Origin: Streptomyces diastaticus subsp. diastaticus
GTDB lineage: Bacteria > Actinomycetota > Actinomycetes > Streptomycetales > Streptomycetaceae
Assembly (NCBI RefSeq): GCF_011170125.1
Contig: NZ_BLLN01000003.1
Coordinates: forward strand, 1,116,001 to 1,180,000
Direction: 5' to 3'
DNA length: 64,000 bases
The position numbers and the translations under genes are program-made. The notes beneath the pieces are model-generated. The model saw only the letters and a program-made list of their open reading frames with translations. It had not been told where the DNA came from and made no database searches. Below are positions 39,527-48,132 of the stretch, in pieces (position 1 is the stretch's first letter; every line of letters starts with the position of its first letter).

Positions 39527-41719
39527 TCAGGACGCCGCGCTGCCGGCCAGGGCCGCCTCCTCCCGCTGCTCCTCGGCCTCCGCCCGCGCCGCCGGGCCGG
39601 GCGCACCCGCCCGGGGCACCTCCGCCGGGATGCCCTTGCCCTGCCGGGCGCGGTGCGCGAGCCAGAGGTCGGCGAGCAGGTTGAGGACCAGGCCGGCGCC
39701 ACCCCAGGCCGCGACGGTCAGCAGGTTCCCGCCGATCCCGGTGCCGTCGAAGTAGACGAGGGAGCGGGCGATGTCCACGGCGGCGGGCAGCGGCAGCACG
39801 TCCTGGAGGAGGCGGAAGACCTCCGGGACCATGGAGATCGGCAGTCCGCCGCCGGAGGCCGGGACGCCCAGCAGCATCAGCACGACCATGACGGGGACGA
39901 TCGCCGCCAGCCCGACCGTCCGGGTGAAGGCGCCCGCGGCCAGCGCCACACAGAAGATGGTGGCCGCACCGGCACCGATCAGCACGGCGGCGTGTCCGTT
40001 CACCGCACCGATCAGCACGTCGAAGAGGAACCAGAGCCACACCGCCATGCCGGCCGCCCAGCCCGCCAGCAGCGGGAGGAACTGGCGGAACCGGCGCAGT
40101 TCCGGGGCGCCCCCGCGCAGCACGGCCATGATCAGGAACCCGGCCATGATCCAGGACATCGCCACGTAGAGGCTGTTGGAGCCCATCGTGTCGTCCTCGG
40201 TCAGCGGCCGTACGTCCTTCGTCTCCAGCGCCACGCCCTGCCCCTCGGCGACCTGCTGGAAGACGGTGCGCAGGATCGTCTGCTGGCTGGGCCCGGCGGC
40301 CGAGGCGGTGAGCAGCTCGGCGCCGCCTGAGGGAGCGGCCGGCAGCACGTACGCGCCCGCCACCCGCTGGTCGGTGAGCTGGGCCCTGGCCTCCTGCACG
40401 GAGTCGACGGGCCGCAGGTCGAACATGGCGCCGAGGCTGGGTTCCAGGCCCGCGACGGCCTGTCGCGCCTGCTCCTGGGTGGTCCCCACCACGGCGACCG
40501 GCATGTCCCGTACCTCGGGCTTGTGCATCGAGGCGCCCATCAGCCCGACCACCGCGACCAGGATCGACAGCGGGAAGAGCACGGCGGCGACGTACCGGGT
40601 GCGCGGGGCCCGCACGGGGCCGCCGGCCAGCGCGGGCAGCGGCTCCCCGGGGCCGGTGACGGCGGGAGCCGCCGGTATGGCGTGTCCGGAGCGGCGCTCC
40701 TTGAGCAGGCAGAGGGCGAACGCGGCGACCGCCCACACGGCGAGCGTCAGCAGGTGGGAACCGAGGCCGCGCCCGTCGAAGTACAGCAGCGAGCGCAGCG
40801 CTCCGCCCGCCGCGGGCAGCGGCAGCACCCCGTGCAGGAACTGGAAGAAGCCCGGCATGGTGTGGATCGACAGCGACAGCCCCGAGGAGGGCATCCCGAA
40901 GACGACCCAGAGCAACATGCCGAACAGGACCGCCAGCGGGCCCACCAGCTTGGTGAAGAGCAACTGGGCCAGCGCGACGGCGCCGGTGGCCAGGACGCCC
41001 ACGCCGAGGAAGTGGAGGTAGTGGCCGTCGACGGCGCCGACCACCGGCCCCAGGATGGTCCAGATGACCGTGCTGGTCACCGCCGACCAGCCCAGCGCGA
41101 GCGGCAGGAAGCGCCGCAGCCGCAGCAGGTACGGCAGCGACATCGTCATGAGACTCAGCGGGACGTACCCGGCCAGCATCATGCCCATGCCGGCGAACAG
41201 CACCGCCGTGCCGGACATGTCGCCGTCGGCGAGCGGCGCGACGTCCTTCACCGTGGTCCGCCAGTCGTTCTCCACCGCCACCGGAGCCAGGAGCTGCTGG
41301 ACGGTGCCGGCCTGGGAGGCTCCCGCGGCGTTGGCCGTGTAGATCGTCGCCGTACCGCCGGCCCCGGTGGGCGGCAGCAGGGCGCCGGCCACGTCCCGGT
41401 CCTTCAGGAGGCCGACCGCCGCGCCCTCGGTGGCGACCAGCCGCGCCTCCACGCCGCCGCCGGACGCCTCCTCCAGCCCTTCGGCCAACTGCTCGGCGAC
41501 GGGACCGGCGCCCACCACGGCGACGGGCAGATCACGCGGCGTGGGGGAGTGCATGGTGCCCATGTACGTCGCGTACATCATCGTCACCATCAGGAACGGC
41601 ATGGCGAAGAGCGCGACGTAGCGCGCGATCCGGGCCCTGCGGTCCTCCTGGGGTGGGCCCGCGGGCGCTTCTTCGACCGCTGTTCCGCCGTCCGGCGGGG
41701 CGCTGGTGGACGGATCCAC
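39527..41719 (-). CDS. YhgE/Pip-like membrane protein with an internal duplication
   Basis: 730 residues. Two repeats of about 340 residues, each one N-terminal helix, an external domain and about five membrane helices. Matching segments: SPTPRDLPVAVVG and KPEVRDMPVAVVG after the first helix of each; VLPLPAAGGALRSLLYFDGRG and VLPLPAAVDIARSLVYFDGTG near the ends. This is the ABC-2-like permease fold of YhgE/Pip proteins. An exporter or phage-receptor-like role is known for relatives, but the function here is unknown. Divergent from a TetR gene, which probably controls it. Confidence 0.85.
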   Translation of the reverse strand: MDPSTSAPPDGGTAVEEAPAGPPQEDRRARIARYVALFAMPFLMVTMMYATYMGTMHSPTPRDLPVAVVGAGPVAEQLAEGLEEASGGGVEARLVATEGAAVGLLKDRDVAGALLPPTGAGGTATIYTANAAGASQAGTVQQLLAPVAVENDWRTTVKDVAPLADGDMSGTAVLFAGMGMMLAGYVPLSLMTMSLPYLLRLRRFLPLALGWSAVTSTVIWTILGPVVGAVDGHYLHFLGVGVLATGAVALAQLLFTKLVGPLAVLFGMLLWVVFGMPSSGLSLSIHTMPGFFQFLHGVLPLPAAGGALRSLLYFDGRGLGSHLLTLAVWAVAAFALCLLKERRSGHAIPAAPAVTGPGEPLPALAGGPVRAPRTRYVAAVLFPLSILVAVVGLMGASMHKPEVRDMPVAVVGTTQEQARQAVAGLEPSLGAMFDLRPVDSVQEARAQLTDQRVAGAYVLPAAPSGGAELLTASAAGPSQQTILRTVFQQVAEGQGVALETKDVRPLTEDDTMGSNSLYVAMSWIMAGFLIMAVLRGGAPELRRFRQFLPLLAGWAAGMAVWLWFLFDVLIGAVNGHAAVLIGAGAATIFCVALAAGAFTRTVGLAAIVPVMVVLMLLGVPASGGGLPISMVPEVFRLLQDVLPLPAAVDIARSLVYFDGTGIGGNLLTVAAWGGAGLVLNLLADLWLAHRARQGKGIPAEVPRAGAPGPAARAEAEEQREEAALAGSAAS

Positions 41720-41820
41720 GTACGGCTCCTAGCTGTGAGGTTCGAGGGGAGGTGCGACGGACCTGGCACGCCACGCCGCATCGAGTGGGGGGCCGTCGGA
41801 CCCGGACCACCTTACGCCAC

Positions 41821-41850
41821 CTGACTTACAAACGCGGGATGGGCTAGGTT
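41821..41850 (+). promoter_or_regulatory. Promoter of the TetR gene at 41908
   Basis: -35 CTGACT (41821-41826), 18-bp spacer, -10 TAGGTT (41845-41850). It lies in the 188-bp region between the divergent TetR and YhgE-like genes. I see no clear palindrome that would mark the operator. Confidence 0.5.
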
Positions 41851-41907
41851 GGCCTCCGTCCCCACGCCCTGCCAGGGCGTCCGCCACCTGGGAGAACGCG
41901 ACCACCG

Positions 41908-42552
41908 ATGGCCAGATCAGAGAGGTCCCGCACGGCGCTGCTCGACGCGGCGGAACGACTGTTCGCGGAGGGAGGGATCGCGCAGACCTCCGACCGCAGG
42001 ATCGCCGAGGCGGCGGGCAACACCAACCACTCGGCCGTCGGTTACTACTTCGGCGGACGCGAGGGTCTCCTGCGGACCCTGCTGACCCGGCACATCACCG
42101 GCCTGGAACCGGCCCGCCGGGAGATGTCCGCCGCCTCCGGCTCCCTCCTCGGGGACGTCCGCAGCCTCGTCGTCCCCGCCACCGACGCGCTGGTCGAACT
42201 CGCCGAACAGGCGGGGGAGGGCCGGCCGACCTGGCGGGCACGGTTCGTCCGCGCCGCCCTGCACGACCCGCAGGCCGCGGAGATCCTGCGCGGCCTGGGC
42301 GGCGAGGCGCCCGTCGCGGCCCAGGTCGTCCACTCGATCGTGGCCCGCCTCGACCACCTCCCCGCCAACATCGTGCGGGGGAGGGCCGCGCTGATGACCC
42401 ACATCATCACCTCGACCTGCGCCGAGAACGAGGAGCGCGCCGCCCGCGGTGCCACCGACCCCCGATGGCGCGCCACCGGCGACTTCCTCTCCGACGCCAT
42501 CACCGGCATGCTCCTGGCGCCCGTCAGCCAGGGCAGCCGCGACCTTCCCTGA
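41908..42552 (+). CDS. TetR/AcrR-family transcriptional regulator
   Basis: 214 residues from ATG 41908. Helix-turn-helix at about 8-52 (SRTALLDAAERLFAEGGIAQ, then GNTNHSAVGYYFGGREGLLRTLL, quoted in parts). The recognition helix NTNHSAVGYYF is typical of the group. Most likely represses the divergent membrane protein gene at 39527-41719. Confidence 0.92.
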   Translation: MARSERSRTALLDAAERLFAEGGIAQTSDRRIAEAAGNTNHSAVGYYFGGREGLLRTLLTRHITGLEPARREMSAASGSLLGDVRSLVVPATDALVELAEQAGEGRPTWRARFVRAALHDPQAAEILRGLGGEAPVAAQVVHSIVARLDHLPANIVRGRAALMTHIITSTCAENEERAARGATDPRWRATGDFLSDAITGMLLAPVSQGSRDLP

Positions 42553-42703
42553 CCGGGCCGCAGCCGGAGACCGGCACATGCGGGCGGGGGCGAGGCCGCT
42601 CCGTCACCGGCGCCACCGGGACGGTGCCCCGACGCGCTGCCGCACGCACACCCGGCCGCGCCGCGGACCCGCCGCCCGCCGACGGCCCCGGAGCGCGCCC
42701 ACG

Positions 42704-44053
42704 TCAACGGGCCGACGCGCTCCCCGCACTCACGGCAACGCGGTACCCGCCGCCCGTGGGGCTCTCCATCCCGCTGACCGGGCCCTGACACCCCTGCGCC
42801 GCGGCGATGCCCAGTGCCACCAGCAACGTGACCACCACGAACACCACCAGCCGCTGCCGCAACAGCCGCGGGTTGGCGGGGCGCCGTCCGGTGCCGGTGT
42901 TCCGGGGCGGGGCACCCCGCTGCCCGCTCCGCGGGCGCTGACCGGCAGGCCGCCGCCCCCCGGTTCTCGGGTTCTGGCCGGCCCCGGGACGGGAGACGGA
43001 GTTCGGGTTCCGCGCCGGCTCGGAGCCGGTCCGCCGGCCGCCCGTACGCGGGCCCTGCGGCTGCCCGCCCGTACGGGGCCCCCGCGCCCGCACTCCCGAC
43101 GGGCGCGCCGTCGTCCCGGAATGCTGATGGCGCTGGGTGCGCTGCCCCTCGGGCGGCACGGTCATCCGCCCGGTCGGCCGGTCCTGTTCGCCACGCGGCC
43201 CCGGCGTAGGGGCGTCACCGGGCCCCTGTGCCTCGCGGGCGGCGATCTCCTTGAGCCGCAGCGACAGCTCCAGCGTGCTCGGCCGCTCCTCGGGCACCTT
43301 GGCCAGGCAGGCCAGCAGCAGCGGCGCCAGCGCGTCCGGCACCCCCGCGAGGTGCGGCTCCTCGTGCACCACGCGGTACAGCATCACCTCGGAGCTGCCG
43401 TGGCCGAACGGTGAGTCGGCCATCGCCGCGTAGGCCAGCGTCGCCCCCAGGGAGAAGACGTCGGTGGCGGGGGTGACGGCCGCGCCGCGCACCTGTTCCG
43501 GGGCGAGGAAGCCGGGCGAGCCCACGGCCGTCCCCACGTGGGTCAGCGTCGAGGCCCCCGTCGCCCAGGCGATGCCGAAGTCGATGATGCGGGGGCCCTT
43601 GGGGGAGAGCAGGATGTTGGACGGCTTCAGGTCCCGGTGGACCACCCCGGCCTCGTGGACCGCGACCAGCCCCTCGGAGAGCGCCGCCCCGACCGAGGCG
43701 ACGTCGGCCGCCGGCAGTGCCCCCTCGTCGGCCACCTTGTCGTGCAGCGAGGGCCCGGGCACGTACTGGGTGGCGAACCACGGCCGGTCGGCCTCCAGGT
43801 CCGCGGCGACCAGCCGCGCCGTGCAGCCGCCCCGGATACGCCGGGCGGCGGACACCTCCCGGGCGAACCGCGACCGGAACTCCTGGTCCTCCGCCAGGTC
43901 GGGACGGATCACCTTCAGCGCCACCCGCTGGCCGCGCCGGTCGGAGCCCAGATAGACCACGCCCATCCCGCCCGCGCCGAGCCGCCGGTGAAGCCTGAAC
44001 GAGCCGACGACACGCGGGTCCTCGCGTCGGAGCCGCATCATCGCCATGTCCAT
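42704..44053 (-). CDS. Transmembrane Ser/Thr protein kinase
   Basis: 449 residues from ATG 44053 (ATG 44047 equally possible, with GGAG 6 nt upstream; a GTG at 44083 is too close to the -10 TAAGCT). The kinase domain (about 12-270) is complete: LGAGGMGVVY loop, ALKVI lysine, HRDLKPSN, DFGIAWA and PGFLAPEQ. A basic Pro/Gly/Arg linker follows with four RTGG motifs, then one membrane helix (LVVFVVVTLLVALGIAAAQ) and a short outside tail. Unlike PknB there is no PASTA sensor domain. Substrate unknown. Confidence 0.92.
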   Translation of the reverse strand: MDMAMMRLRREDPRVVGSFRLHRRLGAGGMGVVYLGSDRRGQRVALKVIRPDLAEDQEFRSRFAREVSAARRIRGGCTARLVAADLEADRPWFATQYVPGPSLHDKVADEGALPAADVASVGAALSEGLVAVHEAGVVHRDLKPSNILLSPKGPRIIDFGIAWATGASTLTHVGTAVGSPGFLAPEQVRGAAVTPATDVFSLGATLAYAAMADSPFGHGSSEVMLYRVVHEEPHLAGVPDALAPLLLACLAKVPEERPSTLELSLRLKEIAAREAQGPGDAPTPGPRGEQDRPTGRMTVPPEGQRTQRHQHSGTTARPSGVRARGPRTGGQPQGPRTGGRRTGSEPARNPNSVSRPGAGQNPRTGGRRPAGQRPRSGQRGAPPRNTGTGRRPANPRLLRQRLVVFVVVTLLVALGIAAAQGCQGPVSGMESPTGGGYRVAVSAGSASAR

Positions 44054-44371
44054 CTCCGCTGCCCGGTCCCTGTGACGAGCCACAGCTTACGGTTCCCCGG
44101 GCCCCGGCGCTCTCAGGCCGCGCCCTTGCCCGCGCGTCGATTCCGCGTGCGGCAGGCGCGAACTGAGCGCCGGTCACCAGCCGTTCGCCCGATGGCTTGT
44201 TGACGCGGAGTCTGCTCCAACAGGCGGTTCCGGCCATCCCCCTGACGGCTCGTCGGAAGGGAGTGGACCGCTCCCGGCCACTCCCGCACGGCGCCGCGCG
44301 GGCCCTCGGCCGGACACCCACGCGACCCCCGGGGCCACGCTCCGTGCTCCTCACCCGCCTCCCGCGCGTGA

Positions 44372-44533
44372 GCGAAGTCACCGCCGGCGCCACCGCTCCC
44401 CCTCGGGGAGATCCCCGTACGTCCGGGCGGCGACCTGCAACCACAGGAGTACGCCGCCGCACACGCCCTCATCCTGCGGGAGGCCCGCACATCGGTACGC
44501 CGGCATGACGTTCCGCGTCCGCTCCGCGCCTAG
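44372..44533 (+). pseudogene. Possible remnant of a small gene without a start codon
   Basis: An open frame ends with TAG 44531-44533 and reads like a real protein at its C-terminus (GGDLQPQEYAAAHALILREA ...), but it has no ATG, GTG or TTG in frame before the upstream stop. One base of frameshift upstream would join it to a GTG at 44369. The rest of the 528-bp gap (44054-44611) shows only the kinase promoter (-10 TAAGCT, complement of 44087-44092) and nothing else I can name. Confidence 0.3.
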
Positions 44534-44611
44534 ATTTCTTCTCAGGCGGCGGACCCGGGCCGCGCATCACGGCCCGGGCCTGCCGCCGTCCGGAACGAAC
44601 AGGAGAGGACC

Positions 44612-44821
44612 ATGGCTGAAGCGCTGCGCACCCGAGGACGCCGGACCCTGGCGGCGTTCCCGGCTCCGCGCCCGTTCGGCCCGCGGCGCCGCGACCGGCG
44701 GCACCCGTTGGTCGCCACCGCGATGGTCCTTCCCCTGGCCGCCCTTCTCGTCGTCGTCTTCGGCGGCTGGGAAGCGGTGGTGGCACAGGCGTCGTCCGTA
44801 GGTGTGATGCTGGGGCGCTGA
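44612..44821 (+). CDS. Small single-helix membrane protein
   Basis: 69 residues; ribosome site AGGAGAGG. The first 32 residues are Arg/Pro-rich and positively charged (RRTLAAFPAPRPFGPRRRDRR), then comes one membrane helix (about 34-52) and a short outside tail. A -10 TAGATT (44531-44536) fits a leader of about 70 nt. No family recognised. Confidence 0.6.
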   Translation: MAEALRTRGRRTLAAFPAPRPFGPRRRDRRHPLVATAMVLPLAALLVVVFGGWEAVVAQASSVGVMLGR

Positions 44822-44883
44822 CGCGCCCCGGTCCGGGAGAGCGGCCCGGGACCCCGTGGGGACGGGGGTACGACGGACGACAG

Positions 44884-44913
44884 GACGCCCGCGCGGTCAG
44901 CCGCGCGGGCGTC
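44884..44913 (+). terminator. Terminator after the small membrane protein
   Basis: Perfect 13-bp stem GACGCCCGCGCGG / CCGCGCGGGCGTC with loop TCAG, followed by TTCGT. Confidence 0.9.
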
Positions 44914-45016
44914 TTCGTGCCCCCGGCCCGGCCCTCGGCGCCGGCCTTCTCGCCCGGGGCCCGCACCTGCCGCACCCCGGCGGGCACCGGGGCCGGGAGC
45001 GGGGCAAGCTGGCCCC

Positions 45017-45958
45017 ATGCGCCGCGAGGACCTGCACGCCATCCTGACCGACCATGCCGCCGACCGAGCCCACCCCGTAGCCCCGCCCGACCCCTGCTCC
45101 TGCCCCGTCCGCGTGCTCGCCGACCGGCCGGACGGCACGGTGGTGCGCCACGGCCACGTGGTGGTGAAGGCCCACGCCCCGGACGCGGACGCCGCCCTGC
45201 ACGCCCGCCTCGCCGCGGCCGCCTCGCCCCGACTGGCCGGCGTCGTGCTGCGCCCCCTGGCCGGCGCCCCCGCGCAGGCGGCCGGCCGCCTGCTGACCTG
45301 CTGGCCGTACGGCACCCCGGTCGACCCGGCGGCACCGGGCGCCGCCCCCTGGGAGGAGACCGCCGTCCTGCTGGCCCGTCTCCACCGGGTGCCCCCCGCC
45401 GTCCTCGGCGCGACCCCGCCCCCGGCCCGCGGCCCCGAGAAAGCGGCGCGTGCCCTCGCCCGGCTGCGGGACTCCCCGCTCCGCGGCCCCGCCCGGGCGG
45501 CCGTCCTCGCCGCGGGAGCCGGGGCCTCGGCGCCGCGGGCGCGGACCGGCCCGGCCGTCTGCCACGGCGACCTCCACCTCGGCCAGCTCGTCCGCGACCC
45601 GCAACCCGGGCGCGGCTGGGTGCTGATCGACGTGGACGACATGGGGCTCGGCGACCCGCTCTGGGACCTGGCCCGCCCGGCGGCCTGGTTCGCCTGCGGC
45701 CTGATGGCCCCCGAGGAATGGGTGCGCTTCCTGACCGCGTACCGGGAGGCAGGCGGTACGGCGGCGGGCCCGCCGGGGGAGGAGTGGCGTGAACTGGACG
45801 GGCCCGCCCGGGCCCTGACGGCTCAGATCGCGGCGCAGGCCCTGGTCAAGGCGGAGCGGGCCGGACGGCCGCTCGACGAGGACGAGTCGGCCTTCGTGGA
45901 CGCCTGCGCCAGGATGGCCCCGCTGCCTCCCGGACGGGCCGTGGACGCCGCGACGTAG
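45017..45958 (+). CDS. Aminoglycoside phosphotransferase-fold protein
   Basis: 313 residues; CAAGCT stands 6 nt before the ATG. The C-terminal lobe has the Brenner motif VCHGDLHLGQLV (catalytic Asp) and the metal motif IDVDDMGLGDPLWDLAR. The N-terminal lobe keeps a short VVRHGHVVVKAH strand with the probable ATP-binding Lys. The fold covers antibiotic, choline, maltose and fructosamine kinases, so resistance should not be assumed. Single gene. Confidence 0.85.
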   Translation: MRREDLHAILTDHAADRAHPVAPPDPCSCPVRVLADRPDGTVVRHGHVVVKAHAPDADAALHARLAAAASPRLAGVVLRPLAGAPAQAAGRLLTCWPYGTPVDPAAPGAAPWEETAVLLARLHRVPPAVLGATPPPARGPEKAARALARLRDSPLRGPARAAVLAAGAGASAPRARTGPAVCHGDLHLGQLVRDPQPGRGWVLIDVDDMGLGDPLWDLARPAAWFACGLMAPEEWVRFLTAYREAGGTAAGPPGEEWRELDGPARALTAQIAAQALVKAERAGRPLDEDESAFVDACARMAPLPPGRAVDAAT

Positions 45959-46029
45959 GGTGCGAGGGGTCGCGCCGGGGCAGTATCCCGGCGCAGGTCC
46001 CGTCCACAGGCGAGGAGTTGAGCCGAACG

Positions 46030-46311
46030 ATGCACTGTCCCAAGTGCCACGCCCCGATGCACACCTACAACCGCAACGGCGTCCAGATCGAGCAGTGCGG
46101 AGGATGCCGGGGGATATTCCTGGACTACGGGGAGCTGGAGGCGCTGACCCGCCTGGAGTCCCAGTGGTCCCAGCAGGCCCCGCCGCCCGCCGCCCCGCCC
46201 GCCCCGCAGGCGTACCCGGCGCCGCCCGCCCCGGCCTGGGGAGCCCCGCACCACGGCGGCCACCACTACGGCCACCGCCGCGGCTTCGGCCGCATGCTCT
46301 TCTCCTCCTGA
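46030..46311 (+). CDS. Zinc-ribbon (TFIIB-type) protein with His-rich tail
   Basis: 93 residues from ATG 46030 with GAGGAG about 12 nt upstream; a TTG at 46018 abuts that site too closely. The zinc ribbon has two knuckles, MHCPKCHAPMHTY and IEQCGGCRGIFLDYGELE, followed by a Pro/Ala linker and a His/Gly-rich end (PHHGGHHYGHRRGFGRMLF). It belongs to the zf-TFIIB group of small bacterial proteins. Function unknown; the His cluster could bind metal. Confidence 0.85.
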   Translation: MHCPKCHAPMHTYNRNGVQIEQCGGCRGIFLDYGELEALTRLESQWSQQAPPPAAPPAPQAYPAPPAPAWGAPHHGGHHYGHRRGFGRMLFSS

Positions 46312-46324
46312 CCCCCTTGCTTCC

Positions 46325-46373
46325 GGCCGTGCCGGGCGTGCCTCCACGTCGGAGGGGCGCGCCCGGCACGGCC
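46325..46373 (+). terminator. Terminator after the zinc-ribbon gene
   Basis: Perfect 14-bp outer stem (46325-46338 with 46360-46373) and an inner CCTCC/GGAGG stem. Confidence 0.9.
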
Positions 46374-46406
46374 ACCGGAGACGGGGGAGGGCGCGACGAC
46401 GACGCG

Positions 46407-46441
46407 GAAGACCCCGGCCGCCTGAGGCGACCGGGGTCTTC
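46407..46441 (-). terminator. Terminator of the five-tRNA operon
   Basis: Perfect 11-bp stem GAAGACCCCGG / CCGGGGTCTTC, just beyond the last tRNA of the leftward cluster. Confidence 0.85.
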
Positions 46442-46446
46442 GGTGG

Positions 46447-46518
46447 TGCGCGATACTGGGATTGAACCAGTGACCTCTTCCGTGTCAGGGAAGCGCTCTC
46501 CCGCTGAGCTAATCGCGC
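46447..46518 (-). tRNA. tRNA-Val(GAC), copy A
   Basis: 72 nt. The anticodon loop CTGACAC between CTTCC and GGAAG gives anticodon GAC. Acceptor GCGCGAT/ATCGCGC; T arm GGTTCAATCC. A 3' CCA is encoded. Last of five tRNAs in the cluster. Confidence 0.93.
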
Positions 46519-46569
46519 GGGACCGACCACGACCGGGGACCGGCCGGAGTACGGGGGTGCGGTACTGCG

Positions 46570-46641
46570 TGCGCGATACTGGGATTGAACCAGTGACCTC
46601 TTCCGTGTCAGGGAAGCGCTCTCCCGCTGAGCTAATCGCGC
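46570..46641 (-). tRNA. tRNA-Val(GAC), copy B
   Basis: 72 nt, identical to copy A over the mature tRNA, but the CCA end is not encoded (the DNA gives CGC after the discriminator A). Confidence 0.93.
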
Positions 46642-46664
46642 GGGCGGAACCCTGGGGTTCCGAG

Positions 46665-46736
46665 TGGACGATACTGGGATTGAACCAGTGACCTCTTCCG
46701 TGTCAGGGAAGCGCTCTCCCGCTGAGCTAATCGTCC
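46665..46736 (-). tRNA. tRNA-Val(GAC), copy C with a different acceptor stem
   Basis: 72 nt. Body identical to copies A and B, but the acceptor is GGACGAT/ATCGTCC, with compensatory changes on both strands, so it still folds. CCA is not encoded. Confidence 0.92.
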
Positions 46737-46740
46737 TTGG

Positions 46741-46811
46741 AGGTGGAGACGGGATTTGAACCCGTGTAGACGGCTTTGCAGGCCGTTGCCTCGCCTCTCG
46801 GCCACTCCACC
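46741..46811 (-). tRNA. tRNA-Cys(GCA)
   Basis: 71 nt. Anticodon loop CTGCAAA between ACGGC and GCCGT gives GCA. Discriminator U, the cysteine identity base, with encoded CCA. Acceptor GGTGGAG/CTCCACC. Confidence 0.93.
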
Positions 46812-46843
46812 ACCGCGAGGGGTCGGGAAGATCCCCCACGTGG

Positions 46844-46916
46844 AGCGGACGACCAGGTTCGAACTGGCGACCTCAACCTTGGCAAGGTTGCGCTCTACCA
46901 ACTGAGCTACGTCCGC
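46844..46916 (-). tRNA. tRNA-Gly(GCC)
   Basis: 73 nt. Anticodon loop TTGCCAA between CAACC and GGTTG gives GCC. Discriminator U with encoded CCA. First gene of the leftward tRNA operon. Confidence 0.93.
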
Positions 46917-46958
46917 TTGTCCTTCCCGGGGCGCTTGCGCGTCCCGGCGACGTGTTGA

Positions 46959-46986
46959 ACTCTAGCGGATTCCTGGGCCAGTACAA
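46959..46986 (-). promoter_or_regulatory. Promoter of the tRNA operon
   Basis: Read leftward: -35 TTGTAC (complement of 46981-46986), 16-bp spacer, -10 TAGAGT (complement of 46959-46964), about 43 bp upstream of tRNA-Gly. It drives Gly-Cys-Val-Val-Val. Confidence 0.6.
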
Positions 46987-47061
46987 AAACGCGTTTGCGC
47001 AGCGTGCTGGGGTGACCTCGGCGAGCGGCCGCCGGGGACCGGCCGACCTAGACTCGCGCAC

Positions 47062-48132
47062 GTGCACAACCCCGCTTCCCCGCTTCCCCCGCTCGCCCGT
47101 TTCGGTGAGCTCCTCGCCACCGGTCTGCGTGACGTCACCCACGACCCCGAGGCGCTCGGCTCGGAGGGCTTCTGGGCCGTCGTCGCCGACTTCGAAGGCG
47201 GTCTGACCTGCGCACGCTTCGACCAGGTCGGCCGTGAGCCGGTGCCCGTGCCGCGCCCCGGGGCCTGGCGCGGGCCCGCCCGCGACACCTGGGAGTCCTC
47301 CCTCGGGCACGGCGCGTACACGGACGGGGTGCGGCGGATCAGGGCCGCCGTCGCGCGGGGGGAGGTGTACCAGGCGAACCTGTGCCGGGTACTCTCCGCG
47401 CCGCTGCCGGAGGGCCCGGCCGCCGACGTCGACGCCCTCACCGCGCTGCTGGCCCGGGGCAACCCCGCACCGTACGCCGGCACGGTCCGCCTGCCCGGCC
47501 ACGGCATCGGGGTGGCCACCGCCTCGCCCGAGCTGTTCCTGCGGCGGCGCGGCCCGGTCGTCGAGTCGGGGCCGATCAAGGGGACCGGCGCCACCGAGGC
47601 GGACCTGCTGGAGAAGGACTACGCCGAGAACGTCATGATCGTCGACCTGGTCCGCAACGACCTGGGCCGCGCCGCCGCCACCGGTTCCGTCCAGGTGCCC
47701 GAGCTGTGCGTGGTCGAGAAGCACCCCGGCCTGGTCCACCTGGTCTCCTCGGTGCGGGCCACCCTGGCGGCGGGCGCCGGCTGGCCCGAACTGTTCGGTG
47801 CCGCCTTCCCGCCCGGCTCCGTCACCGGGGCGCCGAAGTCGAGCGCGCTGCGGATCATCCGGGAACTGGAACCCGTCCCGCGGGGCCCGTACTGCGGCGC
47901 GGTCGGCTGGGTCGACGCCGACCGGGGCACGGCGGAGCTGGCGGTGGGTATCCGCACCTTCTGGACGGAAGTCGCGGACGATGGCGGCGTGGCGCTGAAA
48001 TTCGGCACCGGAGCGGGTATCACCTGGGGTTCGGACCCCGAGCGCGAGTGGCGGGAGACCGAGCTGAAGGCGTCCCGGCTGCTGGCGATAGCGTCTGCGG
48101 GACACGAGGCGAGTGGAGGAACCCTTTCGTGA
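47062..48132 (+). CDS. pabB: Aminodeoxychorismate synthase component I (chorismate-binding)
   Basis: 356 residues from a GTG with TAGACT (47049-47054) 7 nt upstream. Contains PIKGT, the lysine form typical of PabB, where anthranilate synthases have PIAGT. Other motifs: YQANLCRVL, LVRNDLGRAAATG, LVSSVRATL and GSVTGAPKSSALRII. Shorter than E. coli PabB because the N-terminal part is reduced. Converts chorismate to aminodeoxychorismate with ammonia from a glutaminase (pabA not in the window). Overlaps pabC by 4 bp. Confidence 0.92.
   Translation: MHNPASPLPPLARFGELLATGLRDVTHDPEALGSEGFWAVVADFEGGLTCARFDQVGREPVPVPRPGAWRGPARDTWESSLGHGAYTDGVRRIRAAVARGEVYQANLCRVLSAPLPEGPAADVDALTALLARGNPAPYAGTVRLPGHGIGVATASPELFLRRRGPVVESGPIKGTGATEADLLEKDYAENVMIVDLVRNDLGRAAATGSVQVPELCVVEKHPGLVHLVSSVRATLAAGAGWPELFGAAFPPGSVTGAPKSSALRIIRELEPVPRGPYCGAVGWVDADRGTAELAVGIRTFWTEVADDGGVALKFGTGAGITWGSDPEREWRETELKASRLLAIASAGHEASGGTLS

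Noticed and set aside
45017..45958. Antibiotic resistance gene (aminoglycoside phosphotransferase)
   Set aside because: Only the general kinase fold is shown; the fold covers many substrates and there is no biosynthetic cluster nearby.
46447..46916. tRNA cluster as a phage or ICE attachment site
   Set aside because: No integrase gene and no repeated tRNA 3' end nearby; the cluster has its own promoter and terminator.
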